From Epiperipatus broadwayi (taxonomy: Eukaryota > Onychophora > Udeonychophora > Euonychophora > Peripatidae): a stretch of 64,000 nt of DNA. Below are positions 1 to 11,712 of the stretch, in pieces (the first letter of the stretch is position 1; each line of letters begins with the position of its first letter). The stretch is taken from NCBI GenBank assembly GCA_028023455.1, contig JAQFVV010000282.1:373001-437000 (forward strand), read 5' to 3'. The notes under the pieces were generated by a model. That model was given only the letters and a program-made list of their open reading frames with translations, made no database searches and had not been told where the DNA came from. The position numbers were made by a program, and so were the translations under genes.

Positions 1-83
1 ATGTACTTTACTATAAAGGCACAAATATTGGAAATACAAGTGCAATAGGATTCATTATAAATAAAAAGTGGAAGAAAAATATT

Positions 84-380
84 GTGGAGATTGATGATGT
101 ATTGGACAGAATGGCAAGCTTAGTTATACAACTTAATAGCAGATACCAAATGCAGATAATTCAGGTTTATGTCCCAATAAGTTCTCATAGTGATGAAGTA
201 GTAGAAGATATTTATATGGATGTACAAACGAGTTTTGATCAGACTAAACAACATTTTAAAATTGTTTTGGGAAACTTTAATGCTAGAATTGGTATACAAA
301 TGAAAGATGAAAATGCTATAGGTAATTTTGGTTGTGGTAATAGAAATGAGAGAAAACATAGACTTGTGGAATTTGCATAA
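84..380 (+). pseudogene. LINE endonuclease domain fragment
   Basis: This 98-residue frame matches the middle of an APE-like endonuclease of the RTE type. It has the LVIQLNSRYQMQIIQVYVP strand, then the metal-binding block that normally reads GDFNAKIG (here GNFNARIG), followed by GNFG.GNRNER.HRLVEFA. In an active enzyme this domain nicks the genomic target DNA in the nucleus. The Asp-to-Asn change removes a conserved acidic residue. Similarity continues past the stop near 378 in broken frames (residues ADLDYIL about 465-485). The upstream start of the domain lies outside the window. Confidence 0.8.
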
Positions 381-1012
381 AAAGATAAACTTTATATTAT
401 GAATTATTTTTTTGTAAAAAAATGTTAAAAGGAAATGGACAAGGAAGCATCCAAATGAAGGTAAAGCAGACCTGGATTATATTTTGACTAACAGAAAATA
501 CATCATCAATTAGTAAGATGTAAGATATGTGTTAATGCAAAATGAGAGAATCAAAAATAATTTAAAAAACAATATTTATAGTTAATATTTCTAATCCTCA
601 AAAGCATTCTAATGAATTTAAATTAGAACTTACAAGTCAGTTTCAAGTATCAGTAGATTTGGAGCATAATTCAAATTTGAATGAAATTAATAAGAAAATA
701 ACTGATACACTTTTAAAAACTGCAACAAAGATAGCTGGCAGAAAAAAGCAGCAATTGACCAATAAAATTTCTATTGAGACTAGAGAATTTATGAAGAAAA
801 AAAGGAATATGAAGATATAAAAAATGATGCATTTAAAAGGATTGAATACCTTGAATTTTGTAAAATGGAGTGGAAAAGAGTTGAAAATGATAAAAGAAAG
901 TATAACTATGAACTAGCAAGAAAAGCTATAAAAGAGAATAAAATTCTCACGAGTGTAAAACAGCATTTTGGTATTGGTAAGAAGTTTATATCTGCAATAA
1001 AAAAATGGAATT

Positions 1013-2590
1013 ATGACTAAAAAGGGAGATGACATCATGAAATGGGTAGATGACTTCTATCAAAAATTATATTGTAATAAAGAACAAGTACCTCCTTTAT
1101 CTATTATATCTTCCAAATTGCCCGGAATTTTAAATGAAGAAGTGAGATATGCAATTAAATTTATGAAGAAAGAAAAGGCTCCAAGTAACGATGGAATTAT
1201 AATTGATATATTAAAAAAGTAGGTGAAGAAATAGATTTTTTAGCAAAGTTATATACCAAATGTTTAAATGATAAAGATGCATCAGATGATTGGAAGAATG
1301 CAGTATTAATATTTAAAAAAGGTGATAAAGAAGATATTAGAAATTACAGACCTATCAGCCTTTTATCAGTTTTATTCAATATTTTTACCAAGATAATTAC
1401 AACTCATCTACAAAGAACATTGGATTTCCACCAACCAAGAGAACAAGCTGGATTTAAAAGTGTTTTTAGTACAGTAGATCATATCCAGATATTGAGAAAA
1501 GTTATAGAAAGAACAAATGAATATGAGTTGCCATTATGCTTTGGATTTGTAGATTATGAAATGGCATTTGATTCTATAAACAGTTCAGTAATTAAAGCAT
1601 TGGATCAACAAGGTATAGATCTAGGATATTGTCATATTTTAAAGGATATTTATAAAAATGCAACAGCAACAATTAGATTATATAATGATACTAGGAAAGT
1701 CAAAGTTGTGAAGAGTTTTTTGAGTCACAGTGACTCCATATCTCCAAAACGTTTTACAGCAATGCTGCAAGTAGTATTCTGTGGATTAAAGTGGGAAGCT
1801 AAAGGAGTGAAAGTAAATGGAGATTATTTAAGTCATTTAGATTTTGCAAATGATGTAGTTGTTTTTACAAATAATGCTTTAGAGCTTCAGGAAACGTTAC
1901 AGGAGTTATTAGATGAAAGTAGGACTAAAGATAAATGTTAAAAAGACTAAAGTAATGTTCAATGAATTTTCGCAAAATATGAAAATAAGGATTGATTATG
2001 ACGAGTTAGAAGAAGTTAACAGCTACAAATACCTTGTTCAGATTATTAATACAGATGGAAACATAATGGATGAAATTAATCATAGGATTAAACTTGGTTG
2101 GAGTGCTTTTGGTAGAAATAACTTGATACTAAAAGGAAATATGCCTATGTGTTTGAAAAGGAAGGTTTTTAATAAATGTGTTTTACCAGTTCATACTTAT
2201 GGATCTGAGACTTGGACACTTAATAGAAGAGCAATACAGATATTTCAGACTACTCAAAAAATTATGGAGAGATGCATGTTAGGAGTAACAAGAAGAGATC
2301 GAAAATGCAATATATGGGCAAGAGAACAAACAGGTATTATTGACCTCATTAAAAAAATTAAAACTCTGAAGTGGAGTTGGGCTAGACATATTGCTAGGAG
2401 AGATGATAATAGATGGACAATTGATATCTTAAACTGGATTATAAGAGATTGTAAAAGACCCAGAAAGAGACAACGTGAGATGGATGGATGATGTAAGAAA
2501 GTGTGCAGGAGTGATGTGGAGAAGAGCAGTTAAAGGTAAGAGAAGATGGACTGAACTTGGAGAGATCTTTATCCTGCAGTGCACTGATAA
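1013..2590 (+). pseudogene. LINE reverse transcriptase and C-terminal region, frameshifted
   Basis: Successive frames carry reverse transcriptase motifs in order. 1013-1222 has KAPSNDGI. 1223-1420 has WKNAVLIFKKGDKEDIRNYR and PISLLSV. 1420-1941 has QPREQAGFKSVFSTVDHI, FVDYEMAFDS (first catalytic Asp region) and FANDVVVF, where the active site normally reads FADD. 1913-2491 holds the thumb and C-terminal part with ETWTL, RCMLGVTRRD and W.RHIARR. About 2492-2590 finishes the protein with RRWTELGEIFILQC. An intact protein would copy its own RNA at the nicked target. Stops near 1220 and 1940 and the lost active-site Asp make this a dead copy. Confidence 0.85.
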
Positions 2591-2820
2591 TAGTTGATGA
2601 TGATTTTGAAAACCCTTATTGATGTTTTTTTTAACATTGCTTAATTTTGTACATTTCAACTGTCATACACATTTTAAAAACCAATTAGGTATGAAAGTAG
2701 AGGACCACCTGTAAAACTATTCTTATAATGTACTACTTTTAGAAAAAAAATTTTTTAATTTAAATTATAAATATTAATTATATAAAAGTTATGTATAATT
2801 GAAATAGTTTATATTGGTAA

Positions 2821-2880
2821 AAAGGGGGTCCCCTCCCATTTAAAATACCGGAGAATGTGGGGGGGGTTGGGGGGGGGGTA
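2821..2880. repeat. G-run and C-run low-complexity patch
   Basis: Within very AT-rich DNA there are runs of 5, 8 and 10 G plus a CCCC tract inside 60 bases. The G-runs could form a quadruplex on the plus strand. Runs like this are also a common place for sequencing error. No gene or repeat family was recognised here. Confidence 0.5.
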
Positions 2881-3264
2881 ATTTTAAAAGTTTATATTGG
2901 TGTTACACATAAGCACAACCACACACAGATATAAATTATATTGATTAATAGATCTGAGATATATTTATAACAAACCAAATCTTTTATATTAACATCACAC
3001 TTCTTTAAATTTAAATCATGAATTATTAAATAATGTAAAATTTTTCAAACTCACCTGTCTTATTATACCTGCATTTCAAAAACAATCTCCATTTATGATA
3101 TGAGACAGACATTTAAAGCATTTGGACATCCATGCAGAAGTGATTGTTTGACTTTCTGTTTTTATGTGCTGGTTTATAATTTTTTCATTTTAGAGCTTGA
3201 ATGTTTAGCAATTAGATATATATTATACCCAACAACCTGCACATAATATGATTTAACAGAGGGA

Positions 3265-3365
3265 ACATTAAGTGGCTAACAGGTTTATCTGGGTATAATT
3301 GCTGAGATGTTCTTGACTTCGTTTAAGGAGAAGCCACAGTACATCACATCACCACATCCCAGCAA
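3265..3365 (+). mobile_element. LINE 3'-UTR fragment with CATCA-rich tail
   Basis: The segment AGTGGCTAACAGGTTTATCT followed by a block ending GGAGAAGCCACAGTACATCA recurs almost unchanged at 3681-3775 and, inverted, at 20622-20736. All three end in a short CATCACAT-type repeat, which is how many LINEs terminate. This copy is a bare 3' end lying directly upstream of the longer copy. Confidence 0.6.
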
Positions 3366-3394
3366 CAAGAGAATATACATGTAGGTGGAAAAAT

Positions 3395-3775
3395 ATGAGT
3401 GATTTAGTGTGTAAATTATGTAAGGAAGAAATAGAAAATATTAGGCATCGGTTAATTGAATGTAAATGCTTGAAAACAGAAAGGGCACATATAATGAAGT
3501 TATGAAAGAATAAATATGAAAAAAGTGATTATACAGAAAGTGGATTGTTGGTTTTTATGCTGGGTTTGGGAAAAGATAAGGGGGATTTAGATATAAAGGC
3601 CATAGAGTTGACAAAGATTATGTTGTGGAAATGGGATGGAGCAGAATATGGGAAAACTTAGACTGGGGAATGGAAAATAAAGTGGCTAACAGGTTTCTCT
3701 GGGCATAATTGTTGAGATATTCTTGACTCCATTTAAGGAGAAGCTACAGTAGATCACATCACATCACATCACATC
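3395..3775 (+). pseudogene. LINE C-terminal zinc-knuckle fragment with 3'-UTR
   Basis: A plus-strand frame encodes CKLCKEEIENIRHRLIEC (about 3412-3465). This CxxC-x8-H-x4-C arrangement closes the reverse transcriptase of several non-LTR clades. A stop interrupts it about 3503, then the frame resumes with SGLLVFMLGLGKDKG to a stop about 3660. The shared 3'-UTR and a CACAT repeat tail (to about 3775) follow. The clade cannot be fixed from this short piece, and it is not the RTE element at 1-2610. Confidence 0.6.
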
Positions 3776-3984
3776 AATATTTATAATTTTGTTAATATAA
3801 ATAAGTATTCATTACAAGTGCCTACTATGCCATCCCATCATATACAGATCAATTATTGCTGCTAGATCATGAAGAGCAGAGATTTTTGTTAACTAAACAA
3901 ATGGTAGAGCAGACAGCAGAAAAACAATATTTATTAATAATAGTAAAACAAAAAAGTTTATATTAATGGATGGTTTTGAACTAT

Positions 3985-4062
3985 AGTTAACTCATTCATT
4001 ACAGTATAATTGAGTATTACTCTAGTTAACTCATTCATTACAGTATAATTGAGTATTACTCT
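3985..4062. repeat. 39-bp tandem duplication
   Basis: Two adjacent identical 39-base copies begin AGTTAACTCATTCATTACAG. The duplication looks recent because no base differs between copies. No function is apparent. Confidence 0.85.
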
Positions 4063-6100
4063 TTTTATAAAAGTAGTTAATATAGTTGACAGTTGATTAA
4101 GTCTATTATCTCTTTATTCTTCCCCTCAAATTAACTTTTAGTTTCTTAAAATAATTGAAATGTTACTGTTATAGAACTTCACATATACTTGACAATTTTA
4201 CATGCATACATATATCTTTGCAGTAATATTAATCTAGATCCAAACATTGGCTTTGTTGTGAATCAAATACACTTATGCTGAATATATTAACAAAACTTAC
4301 ATGCAGTGCAAGATCCAGGCTGCATGAAGAAACACACAATAAACAATAATAAAGAGACCTAAGTAACCCATCTTAATTAAGGAAATATGATAAAAACCTG
4401 GGAAAGGGTACTTGACCCAAAGTAAATATCAAAATGGTAGCCAATTTTACATAGTAAATAAACATAGGTTAAAACAAATTAAAATATCTAAAACCGAGCA
4501 TGGGCAGAAACTTCTAAACCCAATGCTAAATCAAAATCTGCCCAAATCTAGTGGTAAGCACAGAAATACATAACAAGGCCAAATATATAAATAAACCTGC
4601 ACATGGTATCTATAAAGAAATCATTTATATGCATGTACACAAAAGCTAATAACTTTTTTCTTTCATTCCCACATGATATAAATCACAAAAAACTGCTAAT
4701 AATTTAAATTGTTAATGCTTATATAAAATAATTAATCACACATATACATACATCAAGTAAGAATGAATATATCAAGTTCTAAGGCATTATTAATTAAACA
4801 TGTATTTTAAAACAAAATATTAATCCAGATTTTCTTTTTTCTAACTTAAAAAATTCTTTTTTTTTACTTTTGCTAAAGAAAATCTAGATTCTTAAAACAA
4901 TCACAAAATTGAAGAAGGGAAACAATCTGTTAACTTTAAGAGGAAAATAAGCATATAATTCTAGAAATGATAGTGGGTTTATTAAAATTAATTATCAACT
5001 GTCAAAAAAATTAAAATATATTATAGGGTTGTAACTAAAATGATACATATATAAAAGAATAAGATCAATCTGAATAATATAAAATTACCTATCAGTAAAA
5101 TTAAAATATAAAAACCAAGTAACACATTTAGAAATATAGAAGTATAAAACTACAAATTAATTAAACATATTTTACATACACCCTCATGCATCACTGGTTT
5201 ACTAGTATATCTACAAAACAGTTCAATCCATAATGATATGGGTAGAGGGCTGTTACTTTCTGCACAGATTATATATAAATGCATATTTATGGTTGGCATG
5301 TCAATACATTTTCTGATGTCTTCTTTTGTTATTTTGTTGATGAGAAGTGGGGTGATATGATGGGCACTAGGAAGTCAGAAGTGAGCTTTGTTGATCAGTT
5401 GTCAAAATAAAGTTAGCACGTGTTGGTTATATGTTCATGGTGGAGAGTACATTTAGGTGCTTAACTCCACATAGCTTTAGATACAGCAACTGAAGTGAGT
5501 TCTGGATTCATTTTTGAGATCAGCATATATGGCAGAATCAAAACACAAAAGATTAGCAGACACCACAGAATAATTTAAGTAGAATCATAAGTAGAATAAT
5601 TAGGAGTAGAGAGACAAGCACAATTAAATAAGAGTAGAATGACGTAGAGTAATTAAATGATTTTTAACTATTCTTTTATATAGACATACCATTCATTGCT
5701 TTACCCACTCAGATATGTAAGGAATCTTCCTAATCAGCAAATCAGTGATTAAAATGAGTTTATTCAGTTAAGCAAACAATTTAAATTAATTATGAAATTC
5801 CAAATTTAATTACATTAATTAATATTTTTCCAGACAACAATACTTAATAGAAATAAAACTATATTTTTGTTAAACTCTTAATTAAAATGAACTGATTAAA
5901 ATCAATAAAGAAACTTTTACAGATTAAGCCATTGTTTCTGAACTATAGAAAATATTTTACTGAAATGATAAAATTGGTTACAAAGTTCTTTTTAAATAAA
6001 ATTGTTACATTGAAACAGACTGAGATAACTTTTAAACCTTTTTACTATTAACATGTGTGCATAAATACATAATACAGCCACTCATCAAAAACACAACTTA
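4063..6100. other. AT-rich stretch with no recognised feature
   Basis: I see no coding similarity, RNA gene or repeat in common with the rest of the window, only short AT-rich simple sequence. Confidence 0.5.
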
Positions 6101-6104
6101 AATA

Positions 6105-6492
6105 ATGTATAGGGTATATGAGCACAGACTTTCACATGACCCACCACTCTCCACACTATCTCATAACACTGATACACTTGAACACATATATGTTGAAAAG
6201 ATAAATAATCACCAATATATGTATTTCATGCTAAACCAGCAATCATCATTGGTCCAGATTACCATCTCTATACATATATGCTATAAGTGCTCAGGTATAT
6301 ATTAAGATAGCCAAACCTCATATTTTAATGGACAGGCTTCAATCTACTCCACACTCCAACTCTTCAACCATCCATCCAATTGAAAATCTCATGATGGAAT
6401 GCTCAAAGGCCACCCTGAGACTGAGATTCTTGTCACATCCATGTTGACTTAAGGTCAATCTGACCCCTCATGTACAAGACAACTTAAATAAA
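6105..6492 (-). mobile_element. Hammerhead repeat family H1, minus-strand copy
   Basis: This is the reverse complement of the repeat at 31890-32210 and 52165-52624. It includes the segments for TCCATTAAAGTATGAGGATT and CAATTGGATGGACGG, and the ribozyme core at 6212-6253. In this copy the core starts AUGAUGA instead of CUGAUGA, so the first core nucleotide is lost. Stem II (UGCU/AGCA) and GAAA are retained. It is probably an old, inactive insertion. Confidence 0.65.
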
Positions 6493-6619
6493 TGAAAAAC
6501 ATAATTCAAAAATTAAAATTAAGTTTGCTTAGCCAACACTAATACCAGCATATAAATTAATATTGAGATAGTCAAAGCAACTCAATATATATGAAGTGTA
6601 ATTTATAATGACATCAATA

Positions 6620-7215
6620 TTCATTAATAATTTTTATTAGTCATTCATTAGACTAGAGATTATCCATTTAAAAAATAATATTTCTGTAGTATAATTTTCA
6701 CTACACCATTTTTATGCAAAGTAGGGACTGCTTTCTATCTGCTTGTAACACCTTGTGGAGGGATGTAATCATAATCATATGGACAAAGACATGTTACTAT
6801 GTTGTGTGAGAATGGTGTTATAAAAATTACACTATACAAATATTATTCATTAAGTGGATAATCTCTAGTCTAATAAATGACTAATAGAAATTATTAATGT
6901 ATTTCCATCATGTGGTTTGTGTCAAAGTTGTGAGATTGGTAAGTTTGACACTTATTAATTAAATTGTAATAATGGCTATCTAAATATACTGAACATTGAT
7001 AAAGATATATGTAAGGGATTTTGATCTTGGACTACTGATAAGTTCTGGTTTGGCATGAAATATGTATCTCTAAGGAGCATACATCTTTTTCACGTCTTTG
7101 CTCATATGTTAATGATTACACCCCTTCACTAGTTGTAAAAAGCAGATACAAACCAGTCCCCACCTCGTATGAGAGTTGTGTAGTGGAAATTATACTACAG
7201 AAATATTATCAGCAT
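6620..7215 (+). mobile_element. Foldback hammerhead repeat (H1b type)
   Basis: Arms 6622-6730 and about 6808-6905 are inverted copies of one another: both contain the TTAGACTAGAGATTATCCA block, once per strand. A further arm-like block recurs at 7160-7215. A degraded hammerhead core lies at 7029-7075 (CUGAUAA, then GAAAUAUG). The same element in better condition is at 14965-15650. Inverted and partly tandem arrangement of one unit is characteristic of Penelope-type or retrozyme insertions. Confidence 0.6.
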
Positions 7216-7391
7216 TTATATTTCACAATGGGAGTATTAGTAATTTATATCCCCATTAACAACACCAAATGGAAACAAAAAATTCATTTCTTGAGAAATA
7301 TATATATATAATTAACTGATTAATGTGAATGAGATATAGTAACCAATCAAATCTTTTAGATTTACAGCACATTAATCCACATATTAAACTG

Positions 7392-7672
7392 AGGATACAT
7401 CATCATCATCATCAACAACAACAACCATTATCAATCCACTGCAGGATGGAGATCTCTCCAAGTTCAATCCATCTTCTCCGATCTTTAGCTTCTCTTCTTC
7501 ACATCACCCCTGCACACTTTGTTATTTCATCCATCCCATCTCACATGTGGTCTTTTTCTGGGTCTTTTACAATTTCTTGGAATCCGGTTTAAAATTTCAA
7601 TTGTCCATCTATTATCATCTCGTCTAGCAATATGTTCAGCCCAATTCCACTTCAGTTGAAAAGTGAGCATTA
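7392..7672 (-). mobile_element. RTE-like LINE 3'-end fragment
   Basis: Reverse complement of the 3' end of the element at 1-2610. From the plus-strand side it starts with the ATCATC microsatellite tail, then the block complementary to the ATCCTGCAGTG region, and runs through the C-terminal coding region to about 7672. It is a strongly 5'-truncated LINE insertion. Confidence 0.8.
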
Positions 7673-7699
7673 TAATCCAGTATAATTTTTTTTTTTAGA

Positions 7700-8900
7700 A
7701 AATATTTATATGCAGAGAAAAAATAATTCATCATCCTACTTATAGTTTTTGGTTATGACTTATTTGATTTTGGAGCGTGAATGTTTTAGCTATCAGTCGT
7801 TCAATAATCTAGCAATCACATTTTACAATGGTTAAGGATAATTTATATATATGTACACACAGAAGTAGCATATAAAATACATATAATATTCTAACTTTTT
7901 TAAAAGAGTCAGCATGGTGTTTTTCTCTTGACTGCTAGTTTATCCCTTTATAAGAATCATATTGATTTTTTTTTACTCATTAAAGAAAAGCCTTAAGTGA
8001 ATTATTATTGCCTCATTAGAATTACATAAATCTTAGCACAGTGAGGATATTTGTCGATCCACGTTATGCTCAAACTTTTATTTTAAATACTTATGCTTGC
8101 ACAATTGATTTCCAATAGACAAAAACTACCAAAACCAATGTTAAGTGTTTTTATTTGCTAAAATTATCTGAAACTGAGAAATGAATTAGCAAAAACTAAC
8201 AAAAAAAATCTGGGGAATAAAAAATTCCATTAAGCCTTGATGAGAAATATATGACTACTTTATTATAAAAATATTGGTTCAGCCATTAACGATGAAAAAT
8301 TATCAGTATTGCAGAATATATATATATATATTACTGCACAAAAATGGATATTAGTTAGTTAATTGTTAATTAAATTATTTTTAGAATAAAGCAATAATGT
8401 GATAAATCTCAATTTTTAAAAAAAGTACGCTGTGAATTTTTTTTTTATTAATTTGAAACATTATCATATAAATAATTGTATAAACTATATACATCAAGCC
8501 TTACTTGATTGAATGAACTCATAGCTTTTAATATCTCCTCTGCAGACAGAAATTAAAAATTAAGAATGATTATTTATAGATAGGTTATAAAATAAATATT
8601 ATTAAAATAAAATTAAATATTAACGATACAAATAATACAAGAAATAATATAAAGCATTTGTATAAAAATAATAAATAGGTTACAACACCGCATTCAGCAA
8701 ATGCATATAAGTCCTTGATTAAAAAAGGGTTACTGGATTATATTAAAACAGAAGGGAAAGAACATACAAGATTCCTTACTTTCAACAACACAAAGTATCA
8801 CCAAGTCTCTCTCTAAAGTTTATTTATCGATATGTGCCAAAATATTTCTCATTAATATACTTATACACCCTAGGCTTAACTATTATATGCCCATAATTTT
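7700..8900. other. AT-rich stretch with no recognised feature
   Basis: No gene or recurrent repeat seen. Short TA tracts occur near 8320. Confidence 0.45.
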
Positions 8901-8904
8901 TTTT

Positions 8905-9010
8905 CCATATGTCAAAGCATCGGCTGGGAAGTAAACCTGTGGCAAGTGTCTGCAAGCAACTGCTTGCTTGCAAGGCAGCTGTGCTGACCTCTCAGCTACC
9001 AATGCTTGAC
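8905..9010 (-). mobile_element. tRNA-derived SINE, diverged minus-strand copy
   Basis: Reverse complement of the roughly 90-bp tRNA-like repeat seen at 30566 and 31056. It has the AGCATTGG-type start, GCAGTTG region and CGATGCTTTGAC end, preceded on this strand by a T-run (the A-tail). It has an insertion of CTTGCTTG-type sequence in the anticodon-arm region and is among the most diverged copies. Confidence 0.7.
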
Positions 9011-9483
9011 TTATACGATAATTAACTACACAAATGCTTTCAAAAGGAAAATTAACACCTTATGTTCCAGATTAATATGAAATGGAAAGGTAGTATCAAT
9101 GAGCATTAGATCACTGCAGATGAACTCAAAAAAACAATGGGCAATTTTTTTAGGCAATCAATGTTTTCTACTTTCAGAGGGCCTATAACACCATTTGCAG
9201 AATCATTGAGTCATATCCTAATATAATTAATTTTATCAATGTCATTCCAAAAGACAAGCCATCTCCCAATAAAAAAGAGTAGATTTGCTCTATAGCATTC
9301 CTAATCAATGAATATACTAATATAAATAATCAAAGATTAAAAAAATATTCAGTACTGGGAGGCTTACCAAATCATACATCAAACAGAACAACTAGGTCAA
9401 ACACTACTAAACTTCTCTAATAGACATTTTATTCGAGGGTTTAAGCTTTGGTTCTTGGAACCTAAATACCTGGATTTTTCTGA

Positions 9484-10165
9484 TTAAAATTAATCTAGAA
9501 GCCTTGCCTACCAATTTGTTCATATCCTTCAGGAGAGGAAGAACTAAAATTGATCCAACATGCCCCCTGTGTCACCATGTAGATGAAACTACAAATCATC
9601 CCATCTTTCAATATAAAGCTCCACAGCTCTGCAGAAACAAAATTCAAGAAATTACTAGACCTAACAGAGCCACATTATCTGATCTGATACATAGCACCAA
9701 TAATGGCCTTTTTCTATCAATAAAAGTTATGTTTTTCCTCCTGTTTACTCTCTGGTTGACCAGATACCACCTAGTGTTCAACTGTGGTTTAAATATGAGC
9801 CTGCAATATTTTATTTATGCTATCAACAAAATCAAAGACACAGACCATACAAGAACACCTGCAGACATTTATTCAGCCATCTGGAGTCTACTGAAAATTT
9901 CAGATGAACACTAGAGCTTAATCATGATCAAACTAGAGCAATTACCATCTAAAGATTCAGGAGCAAAGATAATAAACTGCAAAGTGTCTAAAGTTTGATA
10001 TATGGCCATATAAAAAGGAGCTCTAGTTAAGTTAGTAGAATAATAGCATCATAGATTTGAGCCATGGAGAAAGAACCAATGACTACTTGTATTTTTTTAT
10101 TAAAACATGTAACATAATCTAAATAATAAAGTTTTGTATTAAAAAAATAATAATAAATATTTAAG
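9484..10165 (+). pseudogene. LINE C-terminal fragment with zinc knuckle and 3' tail
   Basis: The frame from 9484 reads INLEALPTNLFISFRRGRTK, then CPLCHHVDETTNHPIFQY and APQLCRNKIQEITRP, to a stop at 9914. CxxC-x8-H-x4-(C, here Y) is the zinc-knuckle pattern that ends many LINE reverse transcriptases. The last Cys is replaced by Tyr. A 3'-UTR of about 200 bases follows, with ATAATAAAG near 10123 and an A-rich AATAAT tail to about 10165. It differs in sequence from the fragment at 3395 and so is a second LINE family. The clade is not determined. Confidence 0.6.
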
Positions 10166-10356
10166 GAAATGGATATGTAATGATAAAAGGGTGGATACTA
10201 TTAAAAATAAAGTAGAATATTTTATAAAATTAATTGTGATCATTTCAATATATATATATATATATATATATTAAAACAAAGATTTTCACGGGTTAAATAT
10301 ATAAAATACATATTTTGCGAGTTCATCCATGTTAAAAACTTTTAATATTAATATAC

Positions 10357-10393
10357 TGACGTTTCGACTTGGTCACACAAGCCATCCACAGAG
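10357..10393 (-). ncRNA. Hammerhead-like core (H6), left arm
   Basis: On the minus strand: CUGUGGA, U, stem II GGCUUG/CAAGUC (6 bp with one wobble, loop UGUGAC), then GAAA, short stem III ACGU and C as cleavage nucleotide. The core departs from CUGANGA at one base (A6 is U) and stem I is weak. It is identical in layout to the right-arm copy. Confidence 0.5.
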
Positions 10394-10546
10394 TTATAAA
10401 AGGTAGAAAGACGGTTGTAGAGGCGCTACAATCACTGATTTGAATAAAATGTTAAAATTCCACCAATAGCAAAAATGTTAAATTTAGGAATGTTTTTTAA
10501 AAAAATCTTTCCAAGTACAACACTCATCATCATCAGCACTCTTACT

Positions 10547-10738
10547 CCATACTGGATTTCAGGTCATAAAATTGATTTTTTTAGTGCCAGGATGATATAC
10601 AGATGTGATAATCTCTACCAATGCAAAATTAGAGAAGCCATTGAGATACTTAAAAGGCCAGATTGTATCAATAAGTGAGATGATACATGCAAACTTCTTC
10701 CTATTTGGAAAGATTTTTTTAAAAAACATTCCTAAATT
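10547..10738 (+). pseudogene. Penelope GIY-YIG endonuclease C-terminus
   Basis: The frame reads YWISGHKIDFFSARMIYRCD, then NLYQCKIREAIEILKRPDCI, NK, a stop and a weaker continuation KLLPIWKDFFKK. TGHxIDF, KIREAIEI and RPDxxN are hallmarks of the C-terminal half of PLE GIY-YIG nucleases, and the Glu of REAIE is the expected metal-binding residue. The catalytic N-terminal half and the reverse transcriptase are missing, so this is a relic. Confidence 0.75.
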
Positions 10739-10825
10739 TAACATTTTTGCTATTGGTGGAATTTTAATATTTTATTCAAATCAGTGATTGTAGCACCTCT
10801 ACAACCATCTTTCTACCTTTTATAA

Positions 10826-10865
10826 CTCTGTGGATGGCTTGTGTGACCAAGTCGAAACATCAGTA
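10826..10865 (+). ncRNA. Hammerhead-like core (H6), right arm
   Basis: Plus-strand partner of the left-arm motif: CUGUGGA, stem II GGCUUG/CAAGUC, GAAA, stem III ACAU, C17. It lies in the 3'-UTR of the PLE fragment, where PLE hammerheads have been described. The altered A6 suggests weak or no activity. Confidence 0.5.
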
Positions 10866-11176
10866 TATTAATATTAAAAGTTTTTAACATGGATGAACCT
10901 GCAAAATATGTATTTATATATATCCATACACAAATAAAATAATCTATTAATTAAAAAACTTGTAATAACAATAAAAATAATATATATAATGGTAATAATT
11001 AATAAGCAAGCTGCTAATATTAAGATTCAGGATTCATGGGATTTGAGTTGATGACATTTATTTCCATTATGTTTTTTGAATTTAACAATAGTTGAGGAGG
11101 GTTAAGGAATTAACTGAAAGTACTTCAGCAGACTTAAAGAAGCTAATTACCATTATATTTATTATTTTTATTGTTA

Positions 11177-11200
11177 TATATATATATATATATATATATT
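11177..11200. repeat. TA microsatellite next to the gap
   Basis: About 24 bases of alternating TA precede the assembly gap. Similar TA tracts lie at about 10244-10270, 13960-13970 (then TG repeats), 18588-18612, 20158-20188 and 32215-32231. Confidence 0.8.
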
Positions 11201-11212
11201 CAATCCAGAAAA

Positions 11213-11712
11213 NNNNNNNNNNNNNNNNNNNNNNNNNNNNNNNNNNNNNNNNNNNNNNNNNNNNNNNNNNNNNNNNNNNNNNNNNNNNNNNNNNNNNNNN
11301 NNNNNNNNNNNNNNNNNNNNNNNNNNNNNNNNNNNNNNNNNNNNNNNNNNNNNNNNNNNNNNNNNNNNNNNNNNNNNNNNNNNNNNNNNNNNNNNNNNNN
11401 NNNNNNNNNNNNNNNNNNNNNNNNNNNNNNNNNNNNNNNNNNNNNNNNNNNNNNNNNNNNNNNNNNNNNNNNNNNNNNNNNNNNNNNNNNNNNNNNNNNN
11501 NNNNNNNNNNNNNNNNNNNNNNNNNNNNNNNNNNNNNNNNNNNNNNNNNNNNNNNNNNNNNNNNNNNNNNNNNNNNNNNNNNNNNNNNNNNNNNNNNNNN
11601 NNNNNNNNNNNNNNNNNNNNNNNNNNNNNNNNNNNNNNNNNNNNNNNNNNNNNNNNNNNNNNNNNNNNNNNNNNNNNNNNNNNNNNNNNNNNNNNNNNNN
11701 NNNNNNNNNNNN
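11213..11712. other. Assembly gap (500 N)
   Basis: Exactly 500 undetermined bases, a conventional scaffold-gap size. The 5' part of the PLE continuing at 11713 probably lies in or across it. Confidence 1.

Larger units (their letters stand above)
1..2610 (+). mobile_element. RTE-like non-LTR retrotransposon (LINE), 5'-truncated by the window and inactivated
   Basis: The stretch reads as one LINE in the usual order: an APE-type endonuclease, a linker, reverse transcriptase, and a C-terminal region ending about 2590 with a tryptophan-containing tail (residues ILQCTDNS). The 3' end runs into a short TGATGA-type microsatellite, which is typical of RTE-clade elements. The reading frame is broken several times between about 380 and 1010, near 1221 and near 1920, so nothing functional can be made. 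Catalytic positions have also decayed: GDFNA is GNFNA in the endonuclease and FADD is FAND in the reverse transcriptase. Three shorter 3' ends of the same family lie on the minus strand at 7392-7672, 16287-16467 and 62320-62560. Confidence 0.85.
10290..10925 (+). mobile_element. Miniature Penelope-like element with inverted terminal arms
   Basis: Arms 10290-10512 and 10706-10925 are near-perfect inverted copies. Between them lies the C-terminal end of a GIY-YIG endonuclease (10547-10738). An inverted, truncated extra copy of the 3' region placed upstream of a 5'-truncated body is the signature layout of Penelope-like elements. Each arm carries a hammerhead-like core (10357-10393 minus, 10826-10865 plus). 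Confidence 0.75.

Noticed and set aside
7329-7592. 87-residue plus-strand open frame with a His/Gln run
   Set aside because: It is the antisense of an RTE LINE 3' end and its ATC microsatellite tail.
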